The notes under the pieces are model-generated. The model was not told the origin of the DNA and did no database searches. It worked only from the letters and a program-made list of their open reading frames with translations. 64,000 bases of DNA. Origin: Prosapia bicincta. Lineage: Eukaryota > Arthropoda > Insecta > Hemiptera > Cercopidae. Shown one piece after another: positions 47,867 to 61,090 of the stretch. The translations under genes and the position numbers were made by a program. How positions within the stretch are numbered: the first letter of the stretch is position 1; each line of letters opens with the position of its first letter. The DNA lies in NCBI GenBank assembly GCA_036971475.1, contig JBAIZL010000006.1, forward strand, positions 66,325,898 through 66,389,897, given 5' to 3'.

Positions 47867-50800
47867 CTTTTATATAAGTATTTACATACTTCACTTTTAA
47901 ACGTCTACATAGTAAGCAAGTGTTTGGTATTGCAAAATAAAATGTTTCTTTTACGGGGAAGCCCGAGAAAAGGTTTATTCATAACACGAAAACATTGACA
48001 GAACAGCTTCTGTAAAAGGAAAGTATAGAACCGAGGTAAAAAGGGAATGGAGAATTAAAGTAACCAGCTTTGTGTAGCTTTAGGAATTAATGAAAGAAAC
48101 TGTAAACTTAGTTTTGCTATATAGTTGGTGACTGTAATCTAATGAATTGAAAATTGTCTTTGATGTTTAATGTTACAACTTTCTTTTGTCCTATATAAAT
48201 CATTAATACGTTTTACATTTACTTTTTATAATTTAGTTTTCGTTTTCATTACCTTATTTTCTCTACATGTGCTTGGTTACATTGACGTGAAATTGCCTAT
48301 AAACACCGTGTTTTATTCGTGTGAGTCTGCAGTGCAAATATACATGATCGCACTCACGTTTCCAACTATGTTTGATGCATATATACAGATGATCTAATAC
48401 TGAATACTTATGTAAACACAGTTAAATCATCTACATAACAAACTAAAGCTAATTTATTTAAGTTAATATATCCACCACTATCCCTTTTAATATATTCACA
48501 AATATTAAACCTTTTTTTTTAAAAAAACTATAATTTTTTTTTTTTAATTTTAAAAACAAATATCCGTCATCATCATAAGCTTCACATGAGCCATTTTGTA
48601 TTAACGTTCTGAATTTCGGTTTGATTCAGTTCTAACCTAAGATTCGAATTGCCAGATTTATTTATTAACTACAGTAAAACTGGGATATTAATGGGAGATT
48701 AGAATCGTAGTTTTGCAGATTGTGATGTATCTTCTACACATTTTACTTCTAGGAGACAAATAATTTGAAAATAAGTATTCTCTATTTAAAATAGGTATTA
48801 TTATTCTAGCGCACAGATTTTGTGAAGCATAAATCAGTAGGGTGCAGTTTAAATATTTACAATGTGAGTTTTGCGGAGTGGCGAGATTTATATTTAGGGG
48901 AGGTTTAGTCAAACATTTAGGAAACTCATACCCACATTCCTAGTCTGTCCTTAACCATATTAAATCAAAGGGCGAAAGCTAAGGGTCTGCCACTGATGTT
49001 AGCATAACACAAAAGCATTCAAACAGCTTAGGTTCCCCCTATCTGGTAGTTATATGACTAAAGTTTAGTGGGATATCGCATTATGCTGGTTTTCCCTCTT
49101 ATCGCCTTTGTATATTGTCGTAATTAGTGATGTTACTCTCAAAACTCAATAACAAATGTAAAAATAAATGCAATCCCATAACTTTTCATTATTTCCCGTA
49201 AGAAACATAATCGTGTGCGTTTTATCGCCTATCTAAAATAAGTCTCAACGTAATGCAACCATAAAGGTGGAACCCTCTTTAAAACTATCACCCTTCCTCC
49301 TCCCCCATTCAACGGGTGCGTTAACATTGGAACCTCTATTTCCTCCTTTCTTCTTCCTCACCTGTTATGCTTTATATCTTTTTGGTTTTGTTTATTTTAT
49401 AGTTTGAACTTACATTTTTTATTTTCCTTTTCATTTATTTGTACCCTTTGGATTATCCATTTTATAAAATATACTTATTTCATATCCCGCAACGATTGAC
49501 TTTAACACAATAATATCTATTATGTAGCGTGTAACAATTATATGTAAATAAAATATGTAAATTATTCAAACAACTTTTAATTAAAAAGTGTCATAGTAAT
49601 GAAGTCACTAAGGTGGAAACGTCTTTAAAACTATAACGCTTCCTCCTTTCCCCGCTCAACGGATGTGCTAATACTGGAACCCCCATCTCCTTCACCAGTG
49701 TTTCGTATGTTTTTCTTCGCTGCATATCTTCTTGGTTAGGTTTATTTTTATACATTGTATTTCCATTTTTTATTTTCCTTTTCATTTATTTGTACCCTTT
49801 GGATTATCCATTTTATAAAATATACTTATTTCATATCCCGCAACGATTGACTTTAACACAATAATATCTATTATGTAGCGTGCAACAATTATATGTAAAT
49901 AAAATGTATAAATTAAATACTAGCGTTTTTAATAAAACAAATTTTTTTCTTATATTTGGTTAGCTTAAAAAGATATTGTAAACATTTAATACCATATCAC
50001 GTAACGCTGGGTTGTTTAGAAAATACTACTGTTTAAAATATCAACAGTAAACTTATTATTAAAAATGATTTGTAGAAATTGAAGATCAGACATATTGGTG
50101 AATTTCTAATTACTATTCATTCCAAAGCTATTCATTTATTGATTAACTTACAATTTGATTGTTTGTTATATCCTTCTTCTAATGCCTGTTCTACAACTCC
50201 GTAGAAATGCCTTGTGTTATTCTCCTTTGTTATCCATTAGTTTCCTTTATAAATAAAACATCTTATCTTATTTTATTATCTTATATCTTTATATCTTATA
50301 TCTTATAAGTTATTATTTATTACTGCCTTCATTGCCAAACCCAACAGTCACTGGCAGTTTAATTCATTACCCTATATATCTAGGGGAGGCTGTAAATTCC
50401 ACTCTGTATTATTGCCCCCATCCCACATTCGGAATAAAGTAACTCTGGGAATGACATTACTGGGACCTCTCGCGCTTCATTAGGTTTACTTATAACATAG
50501 TTTGAAATAAAGAATAAAAATGGGACCAGGTAATAGTACAATTTAAGTGGGCATAGGGTAATTAAATTTGCAACCTGTAACAATACAGCTTACCGTAATC
50601 ATATGCACACTTCCCTGGGAGTTTGTAAGGAATTTAAATATGTATATCTGAAAAATTCCCACATGACTCTATTATAAGATAGAACTTCTCAGAAAAACAT
50701 CAATTCCTAGTTTACCAAAAACTATATTTATTTTTAAGAATCTTCTTCTTAGAAATAATAGATACTGGTTGTATTAATATACTAAATTGATAGTATTTAT

Positions 50801-53800
50801 TATGCCTAAAAGGTATTTAGAGAGAATTAAAAAGTGTTTATTTTTGAAACTACTTGTTCGGTAGGTATTATTATTTTTTTAAAAACTTCGAAATAAAATG
50901 TAACAATAAATTGGGTCTTGATCAAAAACTTTTTGATTCTGTTCATATTTAGAATAGAAAAACGGACCTTTAACAACTATGTTAGTGAAATAATTCCATG
51001 TCATAATTGAACATCACGGTATAGGGTAATTTAAAATTTTCAATATTTTATCTAGCTGATATTTTTTCTGATTTTTTATCCACCAAACTATAAAATAATA
51101 CTAGCAGGGTAAAATCTCACTGCCTGTAAATACCGGTATACTTGAATGTTTCGATGGGTATGGCAAGATTTAACAAATTCTGTCACCATTTTTGAAGTTA
51201 CATATTCAATTTCTTTACTTCTGAAAATTGTACTGGAATGTTCCTACGGGTTGGGAACCCTTACCATAAGAATCGCACGTGAGTTACAGCTGTTACTGTC
51301 ACTCTTTAATGAGAAATTATAACTCAGCTATAGCAGTTACGACTACAAGAGCAGTGCTAGATAATATTGTGAATCGGTGCCAACCAAATAATATATCCCA
51401 AGGGATAAAACAAAAAGCTAACTATACAGAGATCTTAAAATATGGATAACAAAAGATATTTAATTTTTCCTGAAAAGCCGACAGAATATTTTGCCAATTT
51501 GGAGGATTTTCTGATGCCTTTTGTTGAATTCCTTCACTATATAATTAGACGTCTCACAATCGTCGTTATCAACATATTCAACCTTTTTTATCTGTACCGT
51601 CATCAGTGTATCCCAGAATTCATTCTCCTATAAAAAGCTAACGATATCGGCGAGCCACAAACACCATTGGAAATTTTTCTCTCTTATCTATAACGGCTAC
51701 CAAAATGACGAATAATCTGTTTTTTCGTTGAAAGGCTTACTTCGGTCCTTTCTACGAAAAATGTTATGTCAGGTATATCGCTAAAAGCCCTGGCTTCCGT
51801 AAAGCATGGTACAGCAGTAAAACGTGGCAAATAAAATGGATGTAAAAAGGGGCAGCAAAAAAGAATCACCTTGCTAAACAAAAAGATCTAAAACTTGGGT
51901 CACCAATTTATGCCATAGATTGGAATATATCTCACTAAAAAGAACGACTGAGTTCACGTAAGAACCATTTCTTCAGTCCAGAACACATTTATGCCTAACC
52001 TAGTCCTTTATATTATTCACAGTCATTTATTAAACCGTCATAGAAAATTGTAATTGTCATTAATGTTATAAACCTACTTAATATCCCAAACCAATAAAAC
52101 ACTGTTCATATTTGTTTTAGTATCTGGTAAAACTAATGAAAGAAAGGATGACGACCATATCCCATAGAAATTGTATTTATTATTAAACATATCTGCTCAA
52201 TGTTTTAACATTTAAACGAGATCCATTGACCGACATCTAAAACGTAATGTTCATTCTACAAACAAAAACACATTCAATAAGCGATTTGGTAGAGGGGAAA
52301 TTAAAATATTACATATATAAAATCATAGGTGCTGCTAAACACATGTTTGGCGATTTATACGTAGCAGTGTTTCCCTTCAAATCCCCATTGCAATCGTATT
52401 ATAACAGATGTCTCCACTGCCTCCCCAATTGCGGTGTGAGAACTAATCCCAGAATATAACCACAATAAATCAATCAAAACCTGCTCTGAAACTAGGTTAA
52501 ATCGCCTTTGGCTTATCCAGACTATTTCTGGCCAGCGGCCGGTACAGTTACATAGTTAAGCTTCCCACATACGTATCAGATAATTAATTAATAATTAATT
52601 CATTGCACACACTACATTAGTTAAATTGTACTAGAATAGAGATTTGCTCACAGCATTTTTGTACGCTCTGTCTGCATGGAAATGAAATTATTTCTCGTGG
52701 TGTGAGCTTCATGTTTATTACAGGAACAAAAATGCTTTCCTTAAAAATTCCACTTAAAAATTTATTAAAATTACAAAACCTTCACTGATAAATACGTTTA
52801 CCTACGAAATGTTTACTGCATTAATTGTTCTTTGTAATAAAATAAGTAAACTTAAACATGAATCTTCAATACAGTTCATGATCATAACTTACTAATGTCC
52901 AAACTAACAAGGTTGAAAATAAAATAAAACAAGCTTGACAAATTTTAATAACGAAAAGTTTCAAACAACGACTTAGCTGTCTAAGACTGCCAAGTTGGCT
53001 TCAGCTAGTTGAGGAAAGTTTGGAAAGTACTCCAATTTTTGTACATATGGAATGTCCAAACATTTTGGCGTAAACACAACTTGTGTATAAAGAAATCCCT
53101 CAAAAAAATCCGCAAGGAGTGAATCCAATTTTTAATAATATTTACTTTTCATTAGCAATATATTTGATATTTATTTAACTTTCCAAACGCAGAATATAGT
53201 TTTATCAAGCAAAACGTTTGTAGCCTAATGGTATGGAGATGATAATATTATATTCCCTTTGTTATAATTCGGAAAACATGATCTTTATTTATATTCGTGT
53301 CTTTCTGTTTTCCACAAACACGTCTTTATTTACCAACCATTTTTTTTAAATAAAGTATTGACACAGTATTTTGACAATCTTCACTGATCAGTTTTTAGTT
53401 TGACTATCAAGATTTTGTATCTTCAAAAAAACGATTTTAAGATACTTGTGTTTAGAATTTTGTTTAAACCTAATTACGACTACAATGTTAAAGAAACATG
53501 TTTTAATGTCCAATTATAGACATTTAAACACTTTGCATGTCACTTATTCTTAAAATCCCCTTTTTAAATTAAAATTCCTTTATATTTAAAAACTTATCTA
53601 GAAATATTTATCAATCGTTCGTTTTATTTAAGACGGTGACGGTTATGGTAACAATGCAATATTGAAACAATTTTAATGACTTTAATTTTTCCCACACGAA
53701 TTATTTCTTATAATAAACGGAAAATAAAGGTAAAAAATATTCTATGATAATACAATTATAAACAATTTTTTAAATTAGAAACTAGACCTGAGTATGCAAT

Positions 53801-56800
53801 CGCTCATGCACAATGCATTTTATGTTTATTATCTATGAAATCATCTGACATTGGTGTGCCTCTTACTCGCCCAAATGTATCTTCTACAGAACGGTCCTTA
53901 ACCATTATACATTTTGTCTTAATACTTCAATCTCAGCCAGTTTATTAAAACGTGGTATTAATTTAGCTCTTTTTTCAACTTTGTACAGGTTTTTCGTTAT
54001 ACTTAAACATAGAGAATCAATAGACTATTTAGATAAAGATAGTGAACCTGGCTTTCATTCAAATTGTTTAGGGAAGGATATGACTAAACCTAATTAATGG
54101 TTTGAAAATAAATTCTAAATGAAAAGATTTAAATTTGAAAGGGGTAACTCACGTGTTAAACAATGAATAATTGTTAAACAAATTTGAACTTTCTCGTTTA
54201 TCAAGATTGCAAGAAAACGTGCCTGGTTGACAATTACTTATTGTTAACTTGTTACCACAAAGAATTAGGAAAAATGTTTTTCATATAAAAATGATCTCCA
54301 GCTCCAATAACACTACTACTTTAGACTCTCCTACAGATACATAATTTTTGTTCAGCGTGCATTATACATTATGAGCAAATCCAAATTTAAACCTGAATAT
54401 GAGATTCGATATAGGCGTGCATATTATGCTAACGCAAATAAATTTATATCAGGGAACCGATCTTCAATTAAGTCATTCTCAGATTGAGTCCAAAATTTTA
54501 AACATTACGTTTCACGTATGACGTCGATTATTATTTGGCAAAAGAATTTTAGAGGTACTCCTTATTTTAATTCAACGGAATGGTACTACAGCACCCCTGC
54601 ATAAAAACAGAGATTCTTAAGGCGATACCAGCATAATAGATAAAATGGGATCTGTGATTTATGGATTTGTCACGGAAAAAGCTGGTCTAACTTTAATATA
54701 TTTACAAATCTTCGTTTCACAGCACCACATATGTGACTTCTTCCTATCACCTTATCGCTTCCGTGGTTTCTTCATTTTATAGGATCGCATATGTGACATC
54801 TGCCTTTCATAAGATCACATCTTTACATCTTCGTTTCACATTACCACATACACATTATTAGTTTGATGAAGTCTCTAATCCTAAAAAGCGCGGAATGTCC
54901 CCTTAACTGGAAATATACAGCACACCGAGACAACCTAGAAAATGAATTAGAAAATATATTTTAAAATGGTGAGATACGACCAATCGTAAAACGAATAAAT
55001 TGTATTGAAAATAATGATATAACATTACGTTGTTACTATTCACGTATTTAAATAACATGATAAATAAACTCATTTGTTTACTAATTTGACGTTTATATTC
55101 TAAATGATCATGCAATTTTGTTTGACAGCAATTAATGTCTTGATAATACAATGTATTTATTTGTTAACTTTACTATATCGATATAAATTAACACCTATCT
55201 AACATACAACAGTATTTGACAATCCTCAAAAAGAATCAGTGTTTTCGGTTTTAGATCCAATGAGTGAGTAGTTCAGAACAACATTTGCCTATTGGAAATC
55301 GTGCACTTTTTTTTAAAACGAAATTTAAACTGACTAGCACTTACAGAGGAAGGTCTTAACTTGGGACATTAAACAGCACTTAAGAGCAGACTACAACTGA
55401 AAGTTTACAGGGGGTCGTTTATCATCCCCCTAACCTTTATAGGAGCCGCTATTCTACATAGAGGTGCTAATAGCATAAAGAGGAATTTATGTGACTTTAT
55501 ATTTTCATAATTACACAGTTTTATGTGTTACAATCTTTAACGCTGTTTTTCTAAGAAATTACATTATATGACTTTAGGCAGTGATGAAATGACTTTCTGT
55601 TCACAAAACCTCTCCTTTAGAAACCTAATAAAGTATGTTTTTTAATTTCTATTACTGTTTCATATATTTACAATACATTTACAATTTTTTTAATATAAGC
55701 TCCCGATTGCTATATTTGCCTGTTTAGAGGCTTATGTTTGTTGGAAAAATTGTTGTATCTCTATTCTTTCGATGACGGGAACGTTAAGGGACTCTATCTC
55801 TGACAGAGAGAGGGAATAGTTTTGCCATCACGTAATACTGAAATGTTTCTAGTTTTGACATTGCACCTACATTTCTAGCATTATATTTCGCTAAGGCCGA
55901 ACTGCGTTCCTAATGGCCGAACTGTAGTGAGTGATCGGCCATGATTACTTTTTGTTGTATTTTACGCCTGCATCCAAATATCAACAATACGTAAGTGGTT
56001 TACTATTTATTTATCAAAAGGCTCTGCGCCGTTCCTATTATAAAAGGGTAGCTTTTGTTATCCGTGGAATCTACTCTCCTGCTTTGACAAAGATGAGTAC
56101 TTACGCTTTATTCTCTAAAGCAGTATATACCTAACAATATTCATTCCATTGTATCCCTAGCTACATTTAACGCACTATCTTCTCCCCTAAGTATATATAT
56201 CTGCTTCAGCGAAACTAGACAACCTGATAATATTTGCAGCCACTGTCGCAGGACCTGTCATTCATAATGTGTAGTGGTAAGATCGGAAAATGCTCATCTA
56301 TTCGAATAGTTTGCATCCGGATATATTAGGTTGAATTGGTACCTTTATCATCTTATGAATCCACTCTTATACAAAACACTTCTACATAGTCCCAGAAGAA
56401 ATATAGATGTTCCCAAGAAACACCCTATTGGGCTGCATCATTAATTACTGAGCATTAGCTGCAAAAAAATGCTTCATCATCTTCAAGCTTCTTTATTTTT
56501 GTCTATTTTGATATAATTTTGTCATTTTGCCATCCTAATTCTCCACTGACCTAGTGACGACTCTTGAATATAGTGTAACCGTGTCCCTCATTAGTTACTT
56601 TCTTATATCAAAAATACCCTAATGATTCTAGGAAAATTAACACAAATAATATTATCCTAAAACGTTTGCATGTTCTCTTACACATGCAAACTATAATATA
56701 AGTACAGAAACTAAAACTAACGAGTAGCTCATTATTTGCTATGCAATATAATTTGCTGCATCTGTGACTCCAGTTATGGTGTCACGCAGCATCTGTGTGT

Positions 56801-57690
56801 AGTTACATATAAGGCAGAGAGGCAGTAAGTTAATAAAAAATATTTTGCACTCAAGAGATTTGGTTTGATATATCCATATATACAGGGCCTCAATAATTAT
56901 TTTAGGAAACAGTGCAGAGAATAAAGTTATAAAATAAATTTAAACTAGTTCGTGTAAAGCCTTTTTGAACTAGTTCTTACAAAAAGGGCTTCGTTATTAA
57001 AGGATCCCACGCCACAACGAGGCGTCTTAGAAGAGATGAGGGAGGATTCGATGTAGACTATTGATGTTCGTTGGAAAATATTGTAGTACATCTATTTGTC
57101 TGTTTTCGATCCCTAGAACGTTAAGACACTCTATTGCTGACACAGTGATCCATTTTGGCATTCATCTAATACTGAGATATCTCTAATTTTGGCACTAAAC
57201 CACCAATGCATCAGTAATTATCACCCATTGTTATATTGTACGCCGGCATCCATTAAGTCGCAGCAAATGAGCGGATTGTTATGTATTAAAAAGCTGAGAA
57301 CCAAACTTCATATGCTGCTCTAACTGACACAGGGGTTCAATAATGTTTTCCAAACATTGCAAAAAGAGAAAGCGATAAAATAAATTATAGCTATTACGTG
57401 TAAAGCCTAAAAGACGTTTACCATCAGGGACTATAAATTAGTACTCACTCATTTATTGTAGGTATTCAAGATGTCTAGATTAGTGTAAGGTATTCCTAAC
57501 GAAGAAGTTTTACTTTTACAGAGGCCTGCGTAGGGAAAGAATGACACCCCACAACGAGTCCTCTTAGAAGGGATGATTAAGGATTAGATGTATGCAACCC
57601 TGTAGCAATAATACATTCATATTAATTTCGTTTGGTAAATATTATAATAATTGACGACTTATTATATATTAACAATATTTAAGACCTTAA
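47480..57690. repeat. Segmental duplication unit C
   Basis: Collinear with unit B over almost its whole length and with unit A at 27.9-35.8 kb. It has the middle segment missing from B (47880-48830, matching A 28910-29900). It also has internal duplications of its own: a ~350-bp tandem duplication at 49250-49915, and a partial tandem repeat of its last part (55730-57060 against 57062-57690). A (TA)n tract lies at 47828-47864. The joins B to C and C to the fourth unit fall in the same sequence context (TAATAAAAT ... GGTATAA.TATTTGAA), as expected for head-to-tail tandem copies. No coding content is conserved. Confidence 0.87.
49250..49915. repeat. ~351-bp local tandem duplication inside unit C
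   Basis: GTACCCTTTGGATTATCC occurs at 49441 and 49792, 351 bp apart. The following ~120 bp, including CATATCCCGCAACGATTGAC and ATTATGTAGCGTG, are nearly identical in both. The first halves (49262-49340 against 49610-49690) are clearly more diverged. Units A and B have only one copy of this segment. Confidence 0.85.
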
Positions 57691-57692
57691 TA
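57684..57692. repeat. Target-site duplication, left (9 bp)
   Basis: ACCTTAATA, repeated at 57920-57928. The uninterrupted counterpart GGACCTTAATAAAAT is present at the end of unit B (47469-47483). Confidence 0.7.
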
Positions 57693-57919
57693 TTATGTTT
57701 AATATAGATTAGCAAATGAGAACAATTCACAATGGTAACAATTAAAACAGTTTACTCTAAATCTCTATCACTGATGTACCACAGTGTAGTACCCAAGCAC
57801 TCTTGAAGACGCCATCGTCGTCGAAACTAGTGTGTTTGTTTTAATAAACTAGTGTGTTTGTTTTAATAAACTAGTGTGTTTGTTTCATTAAACTTTTAAT
57901 TTTCACCTTTGTACATAAC
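57693..57919 (+). mobile_element. 227-bp insertion at the C/D boundary with 24-bp tail repeats
   Basis: Absent from the matching place in unit B and flanked by ACCTTAATA direct repeats. It contains a hairpin GACG-CCATCGT-CGTC followed by GAAAC (57808-57827). Three copies of a 24-bp unit AACTAGTGTGTTTGTTTTAATA (last copy variant) follow at about 57826-57895. There is no open frame. The hairpin plus GAAA and the AATAAA-containing repeats suggest the 3' end of a retroelement; I infer a truncated Penelope-like or other non-autonomous copy. Confidence 0.7.
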
Positions 57920-57929
57920 ACCTTAATAA

Positions 57930-58075
57930 AATGTTAAACTCCTACTATGGTATAATTATTTGAAGCATATTTATTACACTCATTATTGTTTTATACCTTA
58001 ACCCCTTAGAATATTAAATATCCGAATAAAGTATAGCGAATCTGAACAACGAAACGTGATTTTAAGTATATGACA
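57930..58075. repeat. Start of a fourth duplication unit (D)
   Basis: TATGGTATAATTATTTGAAGC, CACTCATTATTGTTT and ATATCCGAATAAAGTAT correspond to the start of unit C (47499-47586). The similarity ends at about 58075, so only the first ~150 bp of a unit is present. Confidence 0.75.
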
Positions 58076-58940
58076 ACACGGGTTACAAACGATAAACAAT
58101 TAATCCCCTAACGTCGAGGCGACCATTAAGGTCTGCGGGCTTAAAGCGGGCGTAAAAGCGAAGAAATACTATCACAGGAACATACTTCCTACTCCCTTCA
58201 TTGACTCCGCAGTACTAAACTTTCTTCGACCGCAATTACCTTAAGCCTGTTTACATCCTGGCGCTCTTCTTGCACAAACTTACTTTCATGTGCTGGTAAC
58301 TTTTACTGCTAGACGGTTTTGAATAAATTCTACTAAGATATGATTTTATTTTAAAAGTGCAAACATAAAAGTTTAAAAATGCATTTTAGCACATTTTCTA
58401 CAAATACAATTTAAACTATTCCTTCCTAATTGAAAACTGAGTGAAGTTTTATAATTCTAATTCAAAAATTGTATGACTTATTGCTTCCCTTCCCTCCACC
58501 TCTTTCATGACTTCTCTCCCCCTCCTTATATTTTGCATGAGCTGTTTACACGTGAACACTAACAGACTAAAACTTCCTCTTTAAATAATAAAATTTTAAT
58601 TTAGTAAATTCACAATATTTGAACAAAGACTGATTCTAATCAAATTATTAGAAATCTACTACAAGTGTGTATATATACAAAGCGAAATGGAAAATTTAAT
58701 TTTCTCCATGTAACACAATGTCAAATAAAATATACGGTAATTTATTTTTACTGAGTATGGCTAAATCCTGGACCATAACTCAATATCTTCCCTTAACGTT
58801 GGTTGATATCTCTAACCTAACTAGGTTGTAGTCATCTGATACCAGCGTCGAATACTGCATTTCCTATTGAACAATTTGTCTGAACAGTAGCTGTCGTGGT
58901 TTAATTATGGTGCTTTCCTATATATGTATATATATATTTA
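58076..58940. other. Sequence between unit D start and block X2, nothing recognised
   Basis: A somewhat GC-richer patch (58100-58320) without a recognisable domain, then AT-rich DNA ending in a short (TA)n run. I found no paralogue of it elsewhere in the window. Confidence 0.45.
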
Positions 58941-61090
58941 TATATTTAATAAAATAATTAATATCAACCAGTAACTACAAGACTTTTTCTAATATAAGAA
59001 AACATTATCTTTAGGAATTACATTAAAGGAAAATATGTCACGATTTTTAAATATAAGAACATGTCCTTTTATATAACTACACAGTTAGCAAATGAAATTT
59101 ATTTAAATTTTTTATTTTTTATGTAAACCTAATTTATATAAAATATAAATAAAACTAAATATTCAAAGACCTTATAATTTTCCTGCCGAATGTTATAGTT
59201 AAATATATATTTCTCTACAATAATCGCCTGGCTATTTAAAAAGGTATATTAAAGCATCAAAACATGAATACAAAAATTCCGTCACCTTGAAGTGGTACAT
59301 TGATAAACGCTTTGACAAACTACACGCAACCCATAAATACAAGACATTAATTGCATTGGTTGTATCTGGTGTTGCCACTGCAGGTGGTGTTAGTAATTAT
59401 TGCCTTGGGCAATTTCACTCTGCTATAATTGCGGTATAGAGCGTATGATAAATGCAGCGATATATCGCAGTGTCTCCTCACACTGTTCTTGTACGCTGTT
59501 TAACTAATTACGTGTGGTGATACAAGAAGTGACTACCACAAAACTTTGTTATTATAACTTAATTTTTGAAAAGAACAATGTGTATAATAAATATTCTATA
59601 TGCACAAAACAATATTTGACTTGAGCCAGACTTGATATTTGACAATTTGAGCAAATTAGAATGAAACAATTAAACCACGAGTAAGATTTTGTAAGTTTCT
59701 GTAACGATAAAATGTCAAATATATTTTAAAGTAAGACCTGATAATATTGAAATTATTAGTACGGTACGTGTTTTATTGGCGAAGAAAAAAATTATAAAAA
59801 AGGGAATGGGTTGTAATGATTCCTAGTTTAACTGAATTAGCTAAATATTGTGACGTCAGGACTCGCTTTATTTGTTCGATCTCCTTACATATCGCGGGCC
59901 ACGTTAGTTGGTAAAAATTTCATACAAAGTTTAAATAGTAAAAATAATGAAGGAAACGAAAAATTGTTAAAGACGCAAACATATAATATTTAGCTTAGAT
60001 TTAAATAAATACGAAATAGATAATTCCATGGAAATATAATTACGATTTTTACTTGCCGATTTGTAAGTAGACGTTTTCGAAGAAGTATTTGAATTGAAAA
60101 CCAAATGTGTAAAATAGAAGAAGACAGGACAACCAAAGAAATACAAGTAATGATCGGTTGAAATTAGAGAAATAAAGTTCAAGGTAGACGAATCGGTAAA
60201 AATTTGAAGTAATGAGCTTCAAGTGTTGGAGAAAGAGGGAGTTACGTTTTAGGAGCCGGAGTTAGTAGCTAGTTTTGGAAACCCAGGAAAAAAAAGTTAA
60301 TTCAAAAATAAAGTTGGTAATGGTATAATAGAGGAATGACCCATGATCTGGAATAAAGGGTACATGGTGTTCGCGCGGGGAAGTGGTGAGAGTTACAAGT
60401 CCCAAAGGAGTGACATTCGACCAACCAAGAAGGAAGAAACTCCATCGTTCTTGGTTGGAGGCTCAGAATCAAGAAGACCATGCCGGACCAGGGCCAGAAA
60501 AAAACTACAATAAGGATCATTAAAAAGTCACTCATATTTACTATTTGATTAATTATTAAAATTAATCTCTATTTTAATTTAAATGTATGAAGCCAACAGA
60601 GTAGATTCATAGAGCGTGAAAAGTAACTAAACCTATATACATGTTGAGAGTAAGCTTACACCAAGATATGTATCCATTAATTATATCTCTTTTATTATCT
60701 CATATATTTCAATATTTTTATTGAGAGTTTATTGTTTTACTTGCGTTCTCTTACCGCTGAAATTCAAGCTACCTGGCCGGGCATCGATATCAACAATAGT
60801 AAATGTGGATTTAATTATGAACTTCAATCATGTAGATTGATTATTAATATTGGAAATCATTTGAACTTTGAAAGGTTTAGAGTAATTAATGTTTAATTCA
60901 AACTCTAATATGTATTCATTAATTTTATTGTGTTAAAATACATTGCCTCCAATAATTAAAATTATTCTAATCATATTAAACCAGATGAATTAGTAATAAA
61001 TTAAGAACAACTAATTAATATATTTTCAATAAGACAATTAACCCATTTCAAATTACAAAATAAACTATTTTATAATATACTCAAAGTGTG
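58941..61090. repeat. Duplicated block X2 (paralogue of X1)
   Basis: Aligns with X1 (37483-39660) in the same order: TTATCTTTAGGAATTACATT, ATGTCCTTTTATATAACTAC, the 97-bp identical block, AAGTAAGACCTGATAATATTG, ATTGTGACGTCAGG, then GGAGCCGGAGTTAGTA. Its right part is also similar to 18.64-18.85 kb. X1 contains two CRE-like TGACGTCAGG copies 22 bp apart (38376 and 38398), where X2 has one. Confidence 0.88.
59348..59444. other. 97-bp block identical between X2 and X1
   Basis: Exact match to 37900-37996. In this copy the plus-strand frame is open for about 70 codons without an ATG start, from a stop near 59223: SPGYLKRYIKASKHEY, then LKWYIDKRFDKLHATHKYKT, then the conserved part, ending in TAG at 59437-59439. 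In X1 the equivalent upstream frame is interrupted (FDKLL then stop). Confidence 0.55.
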
